NCBI GenBank assembly: GCA_902826305.1
Contig: CADEEH010000004.1
Coordinates: 1 to 64,000 of the forward strand
Source: an uncultured Burkholderiales bacterium
GTDB taxonomy: Bacteria > Pseudomonadota > Gammaproteobacteria > Burkholderiales > Burkholderiaceae_E
Reading direction: 5' to 3'
Length of the DNA stretch: 64,000 nucleotides
Numbering within the stretch: the first letter of the stretch is position 1; every line of letters starts with the position of its first letter. The position numbers and the translations under genes were made by a program. Below are positions 22,379 through 31,248 of this stretch, piece after piece. Below the pieces are notes generated by a model that did no database searches, had not been told where the DNA came from, and saw only the letters and a program-made list of their open reading frames with translations.

Positions 22379-25300
22379 ATGAAGCTCAAGTTCAAGACCC
22401 AGGCCTACCAGACGGCCGCTGTGCAGGCCGTGGTGGACTGCTTTGCCGGCCAGCCACCGGCCACCGCCGAGGCCATGAGCTACCGCATCGACCCCGGCAC
22501 AGGCAAGAGCGGCACCGAAGACCTGTTTGCCGACGGCTTCAAGAACGCCCAGGTGAAGCTGTCGGAGCGGCACCTGCTGGAGAACCTGCAGAAGGTGCAG
22601 CGGCACCAGAACCTGACCATTTCGGATGTGCTGGTGAAGACCAAGGTCTCCCCGCTGAACCTGGACATCGAGATGGAGACAGGCACCGGCAAGACCTACT
22701 GCTACATCAAGACTATCTTCGAGCTGAACAAGCTCTACGGCTGGAGCAAGTTCATCATCGTCGTGCCCAGCATCGCCATCCGCGAAGGCGTGGCCAAGTC
22801 GATGGCGATCACGGCCGAGCACTTCCTGGAGGCCTACCGGAAGAAGGCGCGCTTCTTCATCTACAACTCCAAGCAGCTGCACCACCTGGAGAGCTTTTCG
22901 TCCGACGCCGGCATCAACGTGATGGTGATCAACGTGCAGGCGTTCAATGCCACCGGCAAGGACGCCAGGCGCATCTATGAGGAGCTGGACGACTTCCAGA
23001 CCCGCCGCCCCATCGACGTGATCGCAGCGAACCGGCCCATCCTGATCCTGGACGAGCCGCAGAAGATGGAAGGCGGCAAGACGCTCGACTCGCTTGTGAA
23101 CTTCAAGCCGCTGATGGTGCTGCGCTACTCGGCCACCCACAAGACCGCGCACAACAAGGTGCACCGGCTGGACGCGCTGGATGCCTACAACCAGAAGCTG
23201 GTGAAGAAGATCGCGGTGCGCGGCATCGCCGTCAAGGGGCTGGCCGGCACCAACGCTTACCTGTACCTGCAGTCGATCGAGATCTCCACGAAGAAGCCGC
23301 CCGAGGCGCGGGTGGAGCTGGAGCAGAAGCTCGCCAGCGGGCAGATCAAGCCCGTGCTGCGCAAGCTGGGCAAGGGCGACAACCTCTTCGACCTGTCCAA
23401 CGGTCTCGACCAGTACCGCGGCTACGTGGTGTCGGAAATCGACGCCACGACCGACACGCTGAGCTTCACCAACGGCGTTGAACTGTTCGTGGGCGAAGCG
23501 GCGGGGGACGTGAATGAGGCGAGCCTGCGCCGCATCCAGATCCGCGAGGCCATCAAGGCACACTTCGACAAGGAACAGGCGCTGTTCCCGCAGGGCGTGA
23601 AGGTGCTGACGCTCTTCTTCATCGACGAGGTGGCCAAGTACCGCGACTACGCGGCGGCCGACGAGAAGGGCGAATACGCCCGGGTGTTCGAGGAGGAGTA
23701 CCGGGCGCACCTGAACGAGGTGCTGGACCTGGACCTGCACATGCGTGATAAGGCCTATGTTCAGTACCTGAAGGGTCTCCCGGTCGGAAAGACGCACAGC
23801 GGCTACTTCTCCATCGACAAGAAAAGCAAGCGCCTGGTTGACCCTGACGTGGCGGCGCGAGGCGAGAACGCGGGCCAGTCGGACGACGTGGACGCCTACG
23901 ACCTGATCCTGAAGGATAAGGAGCGGCTGCTGTCGCTGACTGAGCCGGTCCGCTTCATCTTCTCGCACTCGGCACTGCGTGAAGGTTGGGACAACCCAAA
24001 CGTGTTCGTGATCTGCGCGCTGAAGCACAGCGACAACACGATCTCCCGGCGGCAGGAGGTGGGGCGCGGGCTGCGGCTGTCGGTGAACCAGCAGGGTGAC
24101 CGCATGGACCATCCGGCCACGGTGCACGACGTGAACGTGCTGACCGTGGTGGCCAGCGAGAGCTACAAGGACTTCATCTCGGCTCTACAGAAGGACATCA
24201 GCGAGTCGCTGTCGGCCCGACCAAGGTTCGCAAACGAGGAGTTCTTCACCGGCAAGGTGCTGCAAACCGCCGCCGGCGAAGTACAGGTCACCCCGCAACT
24301 GGCCAAGCAGATCTACAAGTACCTGCTGAAGAACGACTACACCGATGACGACGACCGCGTCGCGGTGGCCTACCACGAGGCCAAGGCCACCGGCACGCTG
24401 GCCGCGCTGCCGATAGAGCTGCAGCCTTATGCTGAGCAGGTTTACCAGTTGATTGACAGCGTCTTCAGTGACAAGCAACTGCCGCAGTTCGACGACGACC
24501 GTCGGCCGAAGAAGAATCCGCTCAACGATAACTTCGACAAGCAGGAGTTCAAGGCGCTGTGGAGCCGCATCAACCGCAAGGCCGCGTACAGCGTGCGCTT
24601 CGACTCCGCAGAGCTGGTCGGCAAGGCGGTCGCGGAGATGAACCAGCACCTGCGCGTGACTCCGCTGCAGTACACCATCCAGCGCGGCGAGCAGGCTGAC
24701 ATCACGACGCACGACGACCTAAAGTCCGGCCGGGGCTTCGTGCTCAAGGCCACCGAGACCGAATCGAACCGTCAGCACTCAGTGCACTCCGCGGTCAAGT
24801 ACGACCTGGTTGGCAAGCTGGCCGAAGGCACGCAACTCACCCGGCGCACGATGGTGGACATCCTCAAAGGGCTGAACGTCGCCGTCTTCGCCCAGTTCAA
24901 GACCAATCCTGAGCACTTCATCGCAGAAGCCCGTCGGCTGATCAATGAGCAGAAGGCCACGATGGTGGTCGAGCACCTGGCCTACGACCCGGTGGAAGAA
25001 CGCTACGAGCTGGACATCTTCACCGCGGGCCAGACCAAGCAGGACTTCAGCAGGTCAGGCTCCAAGCTGGACCGGCACATCTACGACTACGTGCTGACCG
25101 ACTCCGACACCGAGCGCAAGTTCGTCAAGGGACTCGACACGGCAGCTGAAGTGGTGGTCTACGCCAAGCTGCCGCGCGGCTTCCTGATCCCGACGCCCGT
25201 GGGCGACTACAACCCCGACTGGGCCATCGCCTTCAAGGAGGGCGGGGTAAAACATGTGTACTTCGTGGCCGAGACCAAGGGCTCGATGTCGTCAATGGAG

Positions 25301-25435
25301 CTTCGGAAGATTGAAGAGACCAAGGTCGCTTGCGCCCGGAAGTTCTTCGACCAGCTGAACCTGAAGTACGCACCGGAGAACGTGAAGTACGACGTCGTCA
25401 ACAGCTTCGATAGGCTGATGGAGTTGGTGAAGTAG
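22379..25435 (+). CDS. res: type III restriction enzyme Res-type helicase/nuclease
   Basis: The protein is 1018 residues. The ATG at 22379 is preferred because upstream codons run through the hairpin region and give an unlikely peptide. Helicase motifs: Walker A ETGTGKT near residue 100, Walker B-type [18 protein letters not shown], and [15 protein letters not shown] with [10 protein letters not shown] as motifs V/VI. A C-terminal nuclease domain shows NPDWAIAF then YFVAETKGS, a PD-(D/E)XK arrangement. Together with Mod it would cut unmodified DNA after translocation. Confidence 0.92.
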   Translation: MKLKFKTQAYQTAAVQAVVDCFAGQPPATAEAMSYRIDPGTGKSGTEDLFADGFKNAQVKLSERHLLENLQKVQRHQNLTISDVLVKTKVSPLNLDIEMETGTGKTYCYIKTIFELNKLYGWSKFIIVVPSIAIREGVAKSMAITAEHFLEAYRKKARFFIYNSKQLHHLESFSSDAGINVMVINVQAFNATGKDARRIYEELDDFQTRRPIDVIAANRPILILDEPQKMEGGKTLDSLVNFKPLMVLRYSATHKTAHNKVHRLDALDAYNQKLVKKIAVRGIAVKGLAGTNAYLYLQSIEISTKKPPEARVELEQKLASGQIKPVLRKLGKGDNLFDLSNGLDQYRGYVVSEIDATTDTLSFTNGVELFVGEAAGDVNEASLRRIQIREAIKAHFDKEQALFPQGVKVLTLFFIDEVAKYRDYAAADEKGEYARVFEEEYRAHLNEVLDLDLHMRDKAYVQYLKGLPVGKTHSGYFSIDKKSKRLVDPDVAARGENAGQSDDVDAYDLILKDKERLLSLTEPVRFIFSHSALREGWDNPNVFVICALKHSDNTISRRQEVGRGLRLSVNQQGDRMDHPATVHDVNVLTVVASESYKDFISALQKDISESLSARPRFANEEFFTGKVLQTAAGEVQVTPQLAKQIYKYLLKNDYTDDDDRVAVAYHEAKATGTLAALPIELQPYAEQVYQLIDSVFSDKQLPQFDDDRRPKKNPLNDNFDKQEFKALWSRINRKAAYSVRFDSAELVGKAVAEMNQHLRVTPLQYTIQRGEQADITTHDDLKSGRGFVLKATETESNRQHSVHSAVKYDLVGKLAEGTQLTRRTMVDILKGLNVAVFAQFKTNPEHFIAEARRLINEQKATMVVEHLAYDPVEERYELDIFTAGQTKQDFSRSGSKLDRHIYDYVLTDSDTERKFVKGLDTAAEVVVYAKLPRGFLIPTPVGDYNPDWAIAFKEGGVKHVYFVAETKGSMSSMELRKIEETKVACARKFFDQLNLKYAPENVKYDVVNSFDRLMELVK

Positions 25436-25554
25436 GTCAAGTCAACGCATTCGGTCGAACCCCACCAGAAAGTGCTTCTGAGCGAGCACTGACGGTGCAA
25501 GGGGGCGCGCGTCGCCAACCCCGGCGCAGCGAGAACTGCGAGGGAGAGTTGAAG

Positions 25555-25935
25555 GTGGAGTGGTTTCTTCCAGAGCCCGATGTTCCCGTCAGGCAAGGTG
25601 ATGTCCTTGTATCGCGCGACCCGCAGACAGGAAGTCTCGACGAAGTGTGCCTGGTTATCACGGCGGACTGTGACATCAGCAAGGGCAAGTTTGGCCGGCA
25701 GCTTGCATGCCTGCGCGTCCTCACCGTCAAGGACTATGTCGCGCATATCTGGGCAAAGCGAAAGCTCGACAAACTGATCAAGGAAGAGGCCAAGAAGCTT
25801 CGAGCAACTGGCAAAGTCTCGTCCTGCACTGCATTGAACTGCGCCAACTTCTTCTCTGCATCGAGCAAGAAGTCCGGATTGTCTCTGGGTAGCGTCAATC
25901 CCGCATCGCCCACGAGCATCGCGAGCTGGTCTTGA
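25555..25935 (+). CDS. hypothetical protein, probably truncated
   Basis: The frame begins VEWFLPEPDVPVRQGDVL from GTG 25555 (or TTG 25549, six bases earlier). It continues through CLVITADCDISKGKFGRQ, which looks like genuine protein, up to about residue 80. After that it becomes Ser-rich and runs antisense to a better-looking minus-strand frame. I read it as the N-terminal part of a gene cut by a rearrangement near 25800. No function is recognised. It lies 119 bp after the Res gene and may once have belonged to that operon. Confidence 0.5.
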   Translation: MEWFLPEPDVPVRQGDVLVSRDPQTGSLDEVCLVITADCDISKGKFGRQLACLRVLTVKDYVAHIWAKRKLDKLIKEEAKKLRATGKVSSCTALNCANFFSASSKKSGLSLGSVNPASPTSIASWS

Positions 25936-26392
25936 GGCGACGTGCGTCCCACCGCTTGAAACGGGTTAGTCTTACGATCCTCAATGTGGGCCAGCAGCGA
26001 AGGCGTCTTCACCTCGAAGAGGAAGATTTGCTTCGGCTTTGTCACTCGATGCTCGGGCCTCTTCCCCTTCGCAGCCACGGCAGGCTCATGCTGGAGCGTC
26101 GTGCCCTCGGGCACACAAGCATTGGAGTTGCCTGAGGACCAGTGGACCAGTAGCTCCCCAGTTTCTGAATCAATTGCTCGTAGTCAGGCAGGTGCTTCTC
26201 GCGACCCGAGATCGCGGCCAGTTCCTTCAGGAACTGGGAGCCGAGGTCGGGCAGCTTGGTCTCGCAATCCGCGCAGGCGTCAATGATGCTTTTGGCCAGC
26301 AGACGTGGAGGCAACTTAGAGAAGTGGTAGGCGAACCAATACTCAAGCGGCAGCGTTGCCGATCGTCGTCCAACCCTGATTGAGAATAGCAA
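25734..26392 (-). pseudogene. frameshifted remnant of a hypothetical gene
   Basis: Two minus-strand frames appear to be one protein split by a frameshift near 26110. The first reads LPLEYWFAYHFSKLPPRLLA and continues to YEQLIQKLGSYWSTGP. The second continues KPKQIFLFEVKTPSLLAHIE and QDQLAMLVGDAGLTLP. Both parts have natural composition and no stop until they overlap the plus-strand fragment at 25555-25935. The product is unrecognised; the gene looks inactive. Confidence 0.45.
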
Positions 26393-26573
26393 CCCAGGTC
26401 GATTGAGTCATTGGCAAACTCTACATTGAAGTCAGCGCGCGGCGATTCCGGGGAACCGCAGACAACAATTCATATCCAGTAAGCGCGATCGCTGGCGATG
26501 CAGGTCCGGAACCTCGCCCCCAGTTGGCCAGCGACTGGTCGGTAACGATCGCAGCGGTAGCTCAGGCTGCTAG

Positions 26574-28022
26574 TCACGAATGAACCCGTTCAGTCTCTCC
26601 CAGCCCCTCGACTTGCTCTGCCGATTGAGGGCCCCAACAGGGCGACGCAGTACCACTCAGCAAGCCGTCTACGATACGAAGCGTAGGTAGTACGGTTACT
26701 CCTAATCGGCGGTTGCGAGCAGTCATCTCTAGCCCTTGAACTACCGCCAAGATGCCGATGCGGCCTTGCTCTCTGGCCGCGAGAATCTTGGCGATGGCGC
26801 CAGTTGCCGCGCCTTGAGACCCCAGCCACCCCGCCTTGGCGAGGCCTACGAACTCGGTGTTATTGAGGTATCTGGGGCAGTTCGCATAGCCGACGTTCAG
26901 AGACTGTCCAGTGCGGGCTTCGGGTAGTCCCAGGAAGTGCTGAAGCGCTGGAGCCGTCATCGTAAGTCCCGCCGACAGGCCTTCGTCGGACGGATTCAGT
27001 GCACGGCGCTCGCAGAACTTGAAGAAGAAGGGCTCTTCACTAAGCCGCAAGTGGCGCAGCTCACGAGGCGCCGACTGTGGGAGCGCGTCGCGCACACGAG
27101 CCATGGCCTTCAACTGTTCTTCGACGTTGCTCCCTGTCACCCTATACGTCCACGTGCCTCCTGCGTGGTCGTACGACATCGCTTTGTACTGAACGAGCAG
27201 AAAGCTTTGGTATCCATGCTGATAAAGCAGAAGATCAACACCCGTTGCCGTTTCCAAGGGAGTGCTATCCAGCACGTAAATGCGGACCTCCCGACGTCGG
27301 TCGTCCTTAAAGCTGGCTGACGCAGATTCGCCGGATAGGGCAAGTTGAAGCGCCGCACGATCGCCCTCAATGATTGACCGCTCTGCGATGGGCTGGGCAT
27401 CGATGATGTCCAGTATCGAGGTCGCGTTCTCTGCGTCGATGCGCTTGACCGACCGGAAGAGCTTCTTGCGATCCACACCCGCGATGTCGAGTGCAAGGCC
27501 GATTGCATCGCGTTCTTCCGCGAGCCTTGTCGTGCGCGAATCGATGGGCTCTTGCCCACCGACTGCAGTACGCAACAAAGTGAGCTCATCGAGCCTATAG
27601 GCCAAGTGTGGGCGTAACCCTCGAACTAGGTCATTGAGGACGTGCCAGTTCCCCGGGTCGAACCTTTTGATATCGTAAGCCATTGACACACTAGCCTCAA
27701 GTGCATCTGGCCGACCCGCCTCTGCTGCCGAAATAGGAGGATCAATATGCAGCGCGTCTATGGAGCGGAGGTTGACGCGCTTGGTGCCTCCCCCGGCGCC
27801 AGTCTTCTTCAAGACGACCGCAGCGAAGAGGTTGATCTGCTCGCCCTGGCTGGCGAAGAAGACGAACTCACGATCCTGAAGGTTCCAATCTCGGGAGGAG
27901 AACGACTCCGACACCGTGTCGCCGCTTGCGATGTATTCCTCAAACGTCTCGGTTCGTCCGGGCTCGAAACCAAGGATAAAGCCGCCGTAATCCTCAATCT
28001 TGAGCTTGCGTCTTCGCTTCAC
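26574..28022 (-). CDS. hypothetical protein with possible PD-(D/E)XK-like nuclease core
   Basis: The protein is 482 residues from GTG 28022; the frame is closed by a stop 13 codons upstream. The N-terminus MKRRRKLKIEDYGGFILGFE is basic. Around residue 262 the sequence GVDLLLYQHGYQSFLLVQYK places an Asp before a QxK strand, as in Mrr-like members of the PD-(D/E)XK fold. Elsewhere I see no known domain. Base composition is less GC-rich than the core genes. It lies between two defence-like loci, so a restriction role is plausible but unproven. Confidence 0.6.
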   Translation of the reverse strand: MKRRRKLKIEDYGGFILGFEPGRTETFEEYIASGDTVSESFSSRDWNLQDREFVFFASQGEQINLFAAVVLKKTGAGGGTKRVNLRSIDALHIDPPISAAEAGRPDALEASVSMAYDIKRFDPGNWHVLNDLVRGLRPHLAYRLDELTLLRTAVGGQEPIDSRTTRLAEERDAIGLALDIAGVDRKKLFRSVKRIDAENATSILDIIDAQPIAERSIIEGDRAALQLALSGESASASFKDDRRREVRIYVLDSTPLETATGVDLLLYQHGYQSFLLVQYKAMSYDHAGGTWTYRVTGSNVEEQLKAMARVRDALPQSAPRELRHLRLSEEPFFFKFCERRALNPSDEGLSAGLTMTAPALQHFLGLPEARTGQSLNVGYANCPRYLNNTEFVGLAKAGWLGSQGAATGAIAKILAAREQGRIGILAVVQGLEMTARNRRLGVTVLPTLRIVDGLLSGTASPCWGPQSAEQVEGLGETERVHS

Positions 28023-28341
28023 AGATTCTTCCGCTTTGTTGTCTTCTAAGGACGAAGCCTAACCGACTTGTCGGAAAGCGGAACTCAGCCGAGGTCCGCT
28101 GCTGGCCGGGTCGAGCCGAAGTAAAGCTCAGAATCGTCGCCACAAATCTGCCACTCGCAGTCGTTTCGCGCTGGAGTATTCGTGCGGGTCGCGAAGGGCG
28201 GCTTGTAGCCAGCCAGAGCTCGTGGCGATCGAAGTTGGCATCAATTGGTAATCGATAGCAACACCCGCGCTGTAGTCCGCACGAAGAACAGCAGTCGCGC
28301 GCAAGTCTTCGTTTACGCTTCTGTGCGGGTGATAAAGGTGC
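28023..28341. other. gap without a recognisable gene
   Basis: Only short open frames with no family resemblance are visible. The region leads into insertion-sequence relics and probably holds the promoter of the minus-strand gene ending at 26574. Confidence 0.4.
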
Positions 28342-28503
28342 TTGTGGGCCAAGAATCCTAGGGCACGTCAGCTGAACGTCGAGTGGTTCCGCACCTGCCG
28401 CGAGGCCCGAATTGCGATCGAAGCGCGGCGACAACACTACAACGCCGTCAGGCCGCCCACCAGCCTGAACTACTTGACCCCGGTCGAGTTCAGAAGGCAG
28501 CAT
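28342..28503 (+). mobile_element. IS3-family transposase C-terminal relic
   Basis: The frame NPRARQLNVEWFRTCREARI followed by HYNAVRPPTSLNYLTPVEF matches the end of the IS3-family integrase-type transposase (the Trp-Phe, YNxxRPH and LTPxEF signatures). The DDE acidic residues upstream and the inverted repeats are missing, so it is a dead fragment. Confidence 0.8.
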
Positions 28504-28532
28504 ACGGTCGAATCCTCGCTCCTAAGCCGAGC

Positions 28533-28655
28533 CGTCGGGATGACGCGGCGATCAAACTGCTGTGGCAGGCGCTGCGAACCGTGCTCGCCAAGCAGGCGTT
28601 GGACTGGAAGGGTGCGACGCGGGATCCGGTGCGATTAAGGGTTGACCTAGGCTAG
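28533..28655 (+). mobile_element. possible IS256-type transposase C-terminal relic
   Basis: The short frame RRDDAAIKLLWQALRTVLAK followed by ALDWKGATRDP resembles the end of IS256-family transposases (D-AxKLLxLALRN...W..A). It directly follows the IS3 relic, pointing to nested insertions. The match is short, so confidence is modest. Confidence 0.4.
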
Positions 28656-28923
28656 CGGCTGGCATCACGGTGCCCGACCATCTGCGGATGGTTTGAGCGC
28701 ATGCAATACAGAGGAGATCTGCAACGGCCGCAGGGTGCAGGCCCGTGAGTCGCCGGTTGCCACCAATAATGGATCGCAAATAGGTGGCATTGATACTGCG
28801 TGCTCACGCCCTCCGGGCAGCCCCGGACTTCGCGTGTCGACATGTTGTTGGACTTCATCGGCGGTGCGACTTGATTATCGAACATTGAGCAAGCTGGGCG
28901 GCAAGAAAGATGGGAGAAAGGCT

Positions 28924-29295
28924 ATGGGCAGCACTGGCTCTGGGAGCTTCAGCGACTACTCCGGGGCGCCGAACCCTAAAGGCAACGGAGGCGCAGGCGG
29001 ATCCAGCGGCGTTGATCAGTGTTCGAAGGCATTCGCCTGTACGCTGCAAGAGGTTAGTCTTTGCGACTACTTCAAGAATCACGGCAGCACGCCTCCGTTG
29101 CAAACTTCGCTCAGCCTAGTTCTGAGGGGGCGCATTCTCGCTGTCGATGGAAGTGGCACCGTCGTGGGCGCTCTTCCAACGTCACACAACTACTTGGCTG
29201 CGTGCCTCAAGGCCGGCTTCAACTATGTAGGAGTGGTCACCAAGTCCGCTGCAGTTCCCCTACCGTCCGTTTCCGCGGACTTCAGCTCGGCCTAG
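28924..29295 (+). CDS. small Met-Gly-initiated Gly/Ser-rich protein, possible substrate of the QueC paralogue
   Basis: The protein is 123 residues. The ATG at 28924 has a GGGAGAAAGG ribosome binding site; longer frames upstream run through relic DNA. It starts Met-Gly-Ser and the first 30 residues (MGSTGSGSFSDYSGAPNPKG and on) are almost all Gly, Ser, Asn and Pro. A folded part follows with SLVLRGRILAVDGSGTVVGA and NYLAACLKAGFNYVGVV. It ends one base before the PfkB-fusion start. The layout resembles QatB-like partners of QueC paralogues, which expose an N-terminal glycine. That functional link is inference. Confidence 0.7.
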   Translation: MGSTGSGSFSDYSGAPNPKGNGGAGGSSGVDQCSKAFACTLQEVSLCDYFKNHGSTPPLQTSLSLVLRGRILAVDGSGTVVGALPTSHNYLAACLKAGFNYVGVVTKSAAVPLPSVSADFSSA

Positions 29296-29296
29296 C

Positions 29297-30631
29297 ATGT
29301 CAGCAGGTTCTACCCTGCTGGTCATCGGCGAGGTCTTCGTAGACCTCACGCTTGCTCGGTACCCAGCAGAAATCAAGATGCGTCTAGGTGGCATCGTGCA
29401 TGCGGCGAGGGGTCTTTGGGCAAGTGGTGTGCCGTACTCGGTAGGTGCGTTTTGCCCAAAGTATCTCGTCGAAGAAGCCAGGACCTACTTGTCCGCCCAT
29501 GGCTGTGCCAACTTCTTTTGGCTTGGCGAAGTTGAGGGTGCGCCCAACGTCATTGTCATCGGCGATGCGCGAGAGGTCTCGTGGCAACGCTACGAAGACA
29601 TTCTGCGTGACAGGCGGCGCGCAACTTTTCTGGGTCAGAACCTCGACCTTAGCGCCTGCACAGAAGTCCTGCTGTTTCCTGGTTGCTATGACTTGAGCGT
29701 GGTGCGCTCCTTGTTTACTAATGACGTGAGCTTCGACATCGACATCGCCTACGACGTCGACGATATGATCGCGCTGGAATCCTACAAAGGGAAGTTGAGG
29801 ACCGTCATCGTGTCGACGTCTTCGCCGTTCTTTTCGAAGGTTGGCGCGGAAGGACTAGACACTCTGTTGCGTGGCGCTGCGAAGCTAGGCGCTGGCTATC
29901 TGCTACTGAAAGAAAATCGTGGTGGCAGCCGTCTCTTTAACCTCAACACCGGAGCGGTGGACTGCATTCCAGCTCAACTAGGAAAGACACTTAACTCGGT
30001 CGGGGTGGGAGACGCCTACTCTGCAGTGTTGTCGGGGCTTTCATCGAGGATGGGCGTGCAAGAGGCGGCCTGGCGGGGTGCTCAGGTGGCGACTCGATAT
30101 GCGCAGACCACGTTTCCCGATGATCTCCGGAGAGATGTGCAACGCGATGCCCTACTCGACCTTCCTACGCTAAAAGCCTTGTCGGGGACTTCGCTCCCAT
30201 GGCACGAGCGCCCAAAGCACTCCATTTATCTGGCAGCGCCCGATTTCAGTTACATAGCGAAGCCCGAGATTGAACTTGCTGTAGAGGCGCTTGAGTACCA
30301 CAACTTCAGATTGCGGCGGCCAGTGCGGGAAGTTGGCGAATTGCCGAAGACGGCGACGCTTGCCGAGCTGCAGTCGGCCTTCGCTCGTGACATTGACCTG
30401 CTCAAAGATTGTTCTGCTGTTCTGGCAATTCCCTTAGACCGTGATCCCGGTACGCTTGTTGAAGTCGGATGGGCGCAAGCTTTGTCAAAGCCAGTGGTTA
30501 TCTTTGATCCTCGTCGCGAGAACAACAACACCATGGTCGTAGCAGGAAGTACGGCCTACTCGCACGACCTAGACGAATGCCTGAACGAGCTCTTTCAAGT
30601 TCTGAGCCAATCTTGCCCCGCAACGACATGA
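29297..30631 (+). CDS. PfkB-family kinase fused to nucleoside 2-deoxyribosyltransferase-like domain
   Basis: The protein is 444 residues with two domains. Residues 1-285 form a PfkB/ribokinase-like part with LLVIGEVFVDLT at the start and NSVGVGDAYSAVL at 233-245, where Asp239 is the expected catalytic base. Residues ~308-435 resemble nucleoside 2-deoxyribosyltransferases: SIYLAAPDFSYI, then the DIDLLKDCSAVLAIPLD strand, then GTLVEVGWAQALSKPVVIF with Glu389 as the probable nucleophile. Together these suggest handling of a nucleoside (phosphorylation plus base exchange or hydrolysis). It is coupled by ATGA overlap to the QueC paralogue. Confidence 0.88.
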   Translation: MSAGSTLLVIGEVFVDLTLARYPAEIKMRLGGIVHAARGLWASGVPYSVGAFCPKYLVEEARTYLSAHGCANFFWLGEVEGAPNVIVIGDAREVSWQRYEDILRDRRRATFLGQNLDLSACTEVLLFPGCYDLSVVRSLFTNDVSFDIDIAYDVDDMIALESYKGKLRTVIVSTSSPFFSKVGAEGLDTLLRGAAKLGAGYLLLKENRGGSRLFNLNTGAVDCIPAQLGKTLNSVGVGDAYSAVLSGLSSRMGVQEAAWRGAQVATRYAQTTFPDDLRRDVQRDALLDLPTLKALSGTSLPWHERPKHSIYLAAPDFSYIAKPEIELAVEALEYHNFRLRRPVREVGELPKTATLAELQSAFARDIDLLKDCSAVLAIPLDRDPGTLVEVGWAQALSKPVVIFDPRRENNNTMVVAGSTAYSHDLDECLNELFQVLSQSCPATT

Positions 30632-31248
30632 AGAACGTTCTCGTCCTGACATCCGGCGGCTTGGATTCAACTACCGTCGCCTACGAACTTCATTCTCGAG
30701 GCGTTGCGGCGCGTCCAATGTTCTTCGATTACGGACAACACTGCGCGGAAATGGAATGGGCAAGAGTCAATGACGTATTGCCGCCTACGATGCCGCGCCC
30801 GGAACGCTTAGTCTTCTCTGACATCTTCCGCGGCTCACGATCGCGTCTGATTGAAGAAGCTGATCTGTGGCAGCAGACGGTAGTTGACGACGACTTGTAC
30901 TTACCATACAGAACACTGCTCTTTTTCTCCGTAGCAGCTGCCCGCGCACAGACGCTCGGCATTCTTGAGGTCTACACAGGCTTCATTAACAGTAATCACG
31001 CCAAAGAGATCGACTGCACTGCAAGCTTCTTAAACGGGCTTGACGGTCTGATGAAGGATGTTGGCCCAGTGCAATTCGTTTCGCCTTTCAGAAGAAGTTC
31101 GAAGGTGGATGTAGTGCGTCGTGCTGTGGACTTGGGCGTTCCCATTGGCAAGACCTACTCTTGCCAAGCGGCGAGCACGTTTCCATGCGGCGCATGTCCG
31201 AACTGTGTTGAGCGACTCAAGGCACTGGACGAGGCTGGGCTCACATGA
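30628..31248 (+). CDS. QueC paralogue (7-cyano-7-deazaguanine synthase-like)
   Basis: The protein is 206 residues, slightly shorter than housekeeping QueC. It has the ATP-pyrophosphatase loop SGGLDS at 9-14 and DYGQHCAEMEWA. It also has the four-Cys zinc site SCQ...PCGACPNC near residues 182-197. QueC converts 7-carboxy-7-deazaguanine to preQ0. No queD, queE or folE is adjacent, so this is unlikely to be the tRNA queuosine pathway copy. QueC paralogues also occur in Qat and type IV CBASS defence systems. Its ATG overlaps both neighbours' junctions, making it part of a strict four-gene operon. Confidence 0.9.
   Translation: MKNVLVLTSGGLDSTTVAYELHSRGVAARPMFFDYGQHCAEMEWARVNDVLPPTMPRPERLVFSDIFRGSRSRLIEEADLWQQTVVDDDLYLPYRTLLFFSVAAARAQTLGILEVYTGFINSNHAKEIDCTASFLNGLDGLMKDVGPVQFVSPFRRSSKVDVVRRAVDLGVPIGKTYSCQAASTFPCGACPNCVERLKALDEAGLT

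Noticed and set aside
22259-24127. 622-codon minus-strand open frame over the Res gene
   Set aside because: Antisense to intact helicase motifs; composition is typical of a shadow frame.
30628-31248. housekeeping queuosine-pathway queC or a Dpd DNA-modification cluster
   Set aside because: No queD, queE or folE, and no dpdA-like transglycosylase or Dpd helicases nearby; the partners are a PfkB fusion, a small Met-Gly protein and a glycosylase.
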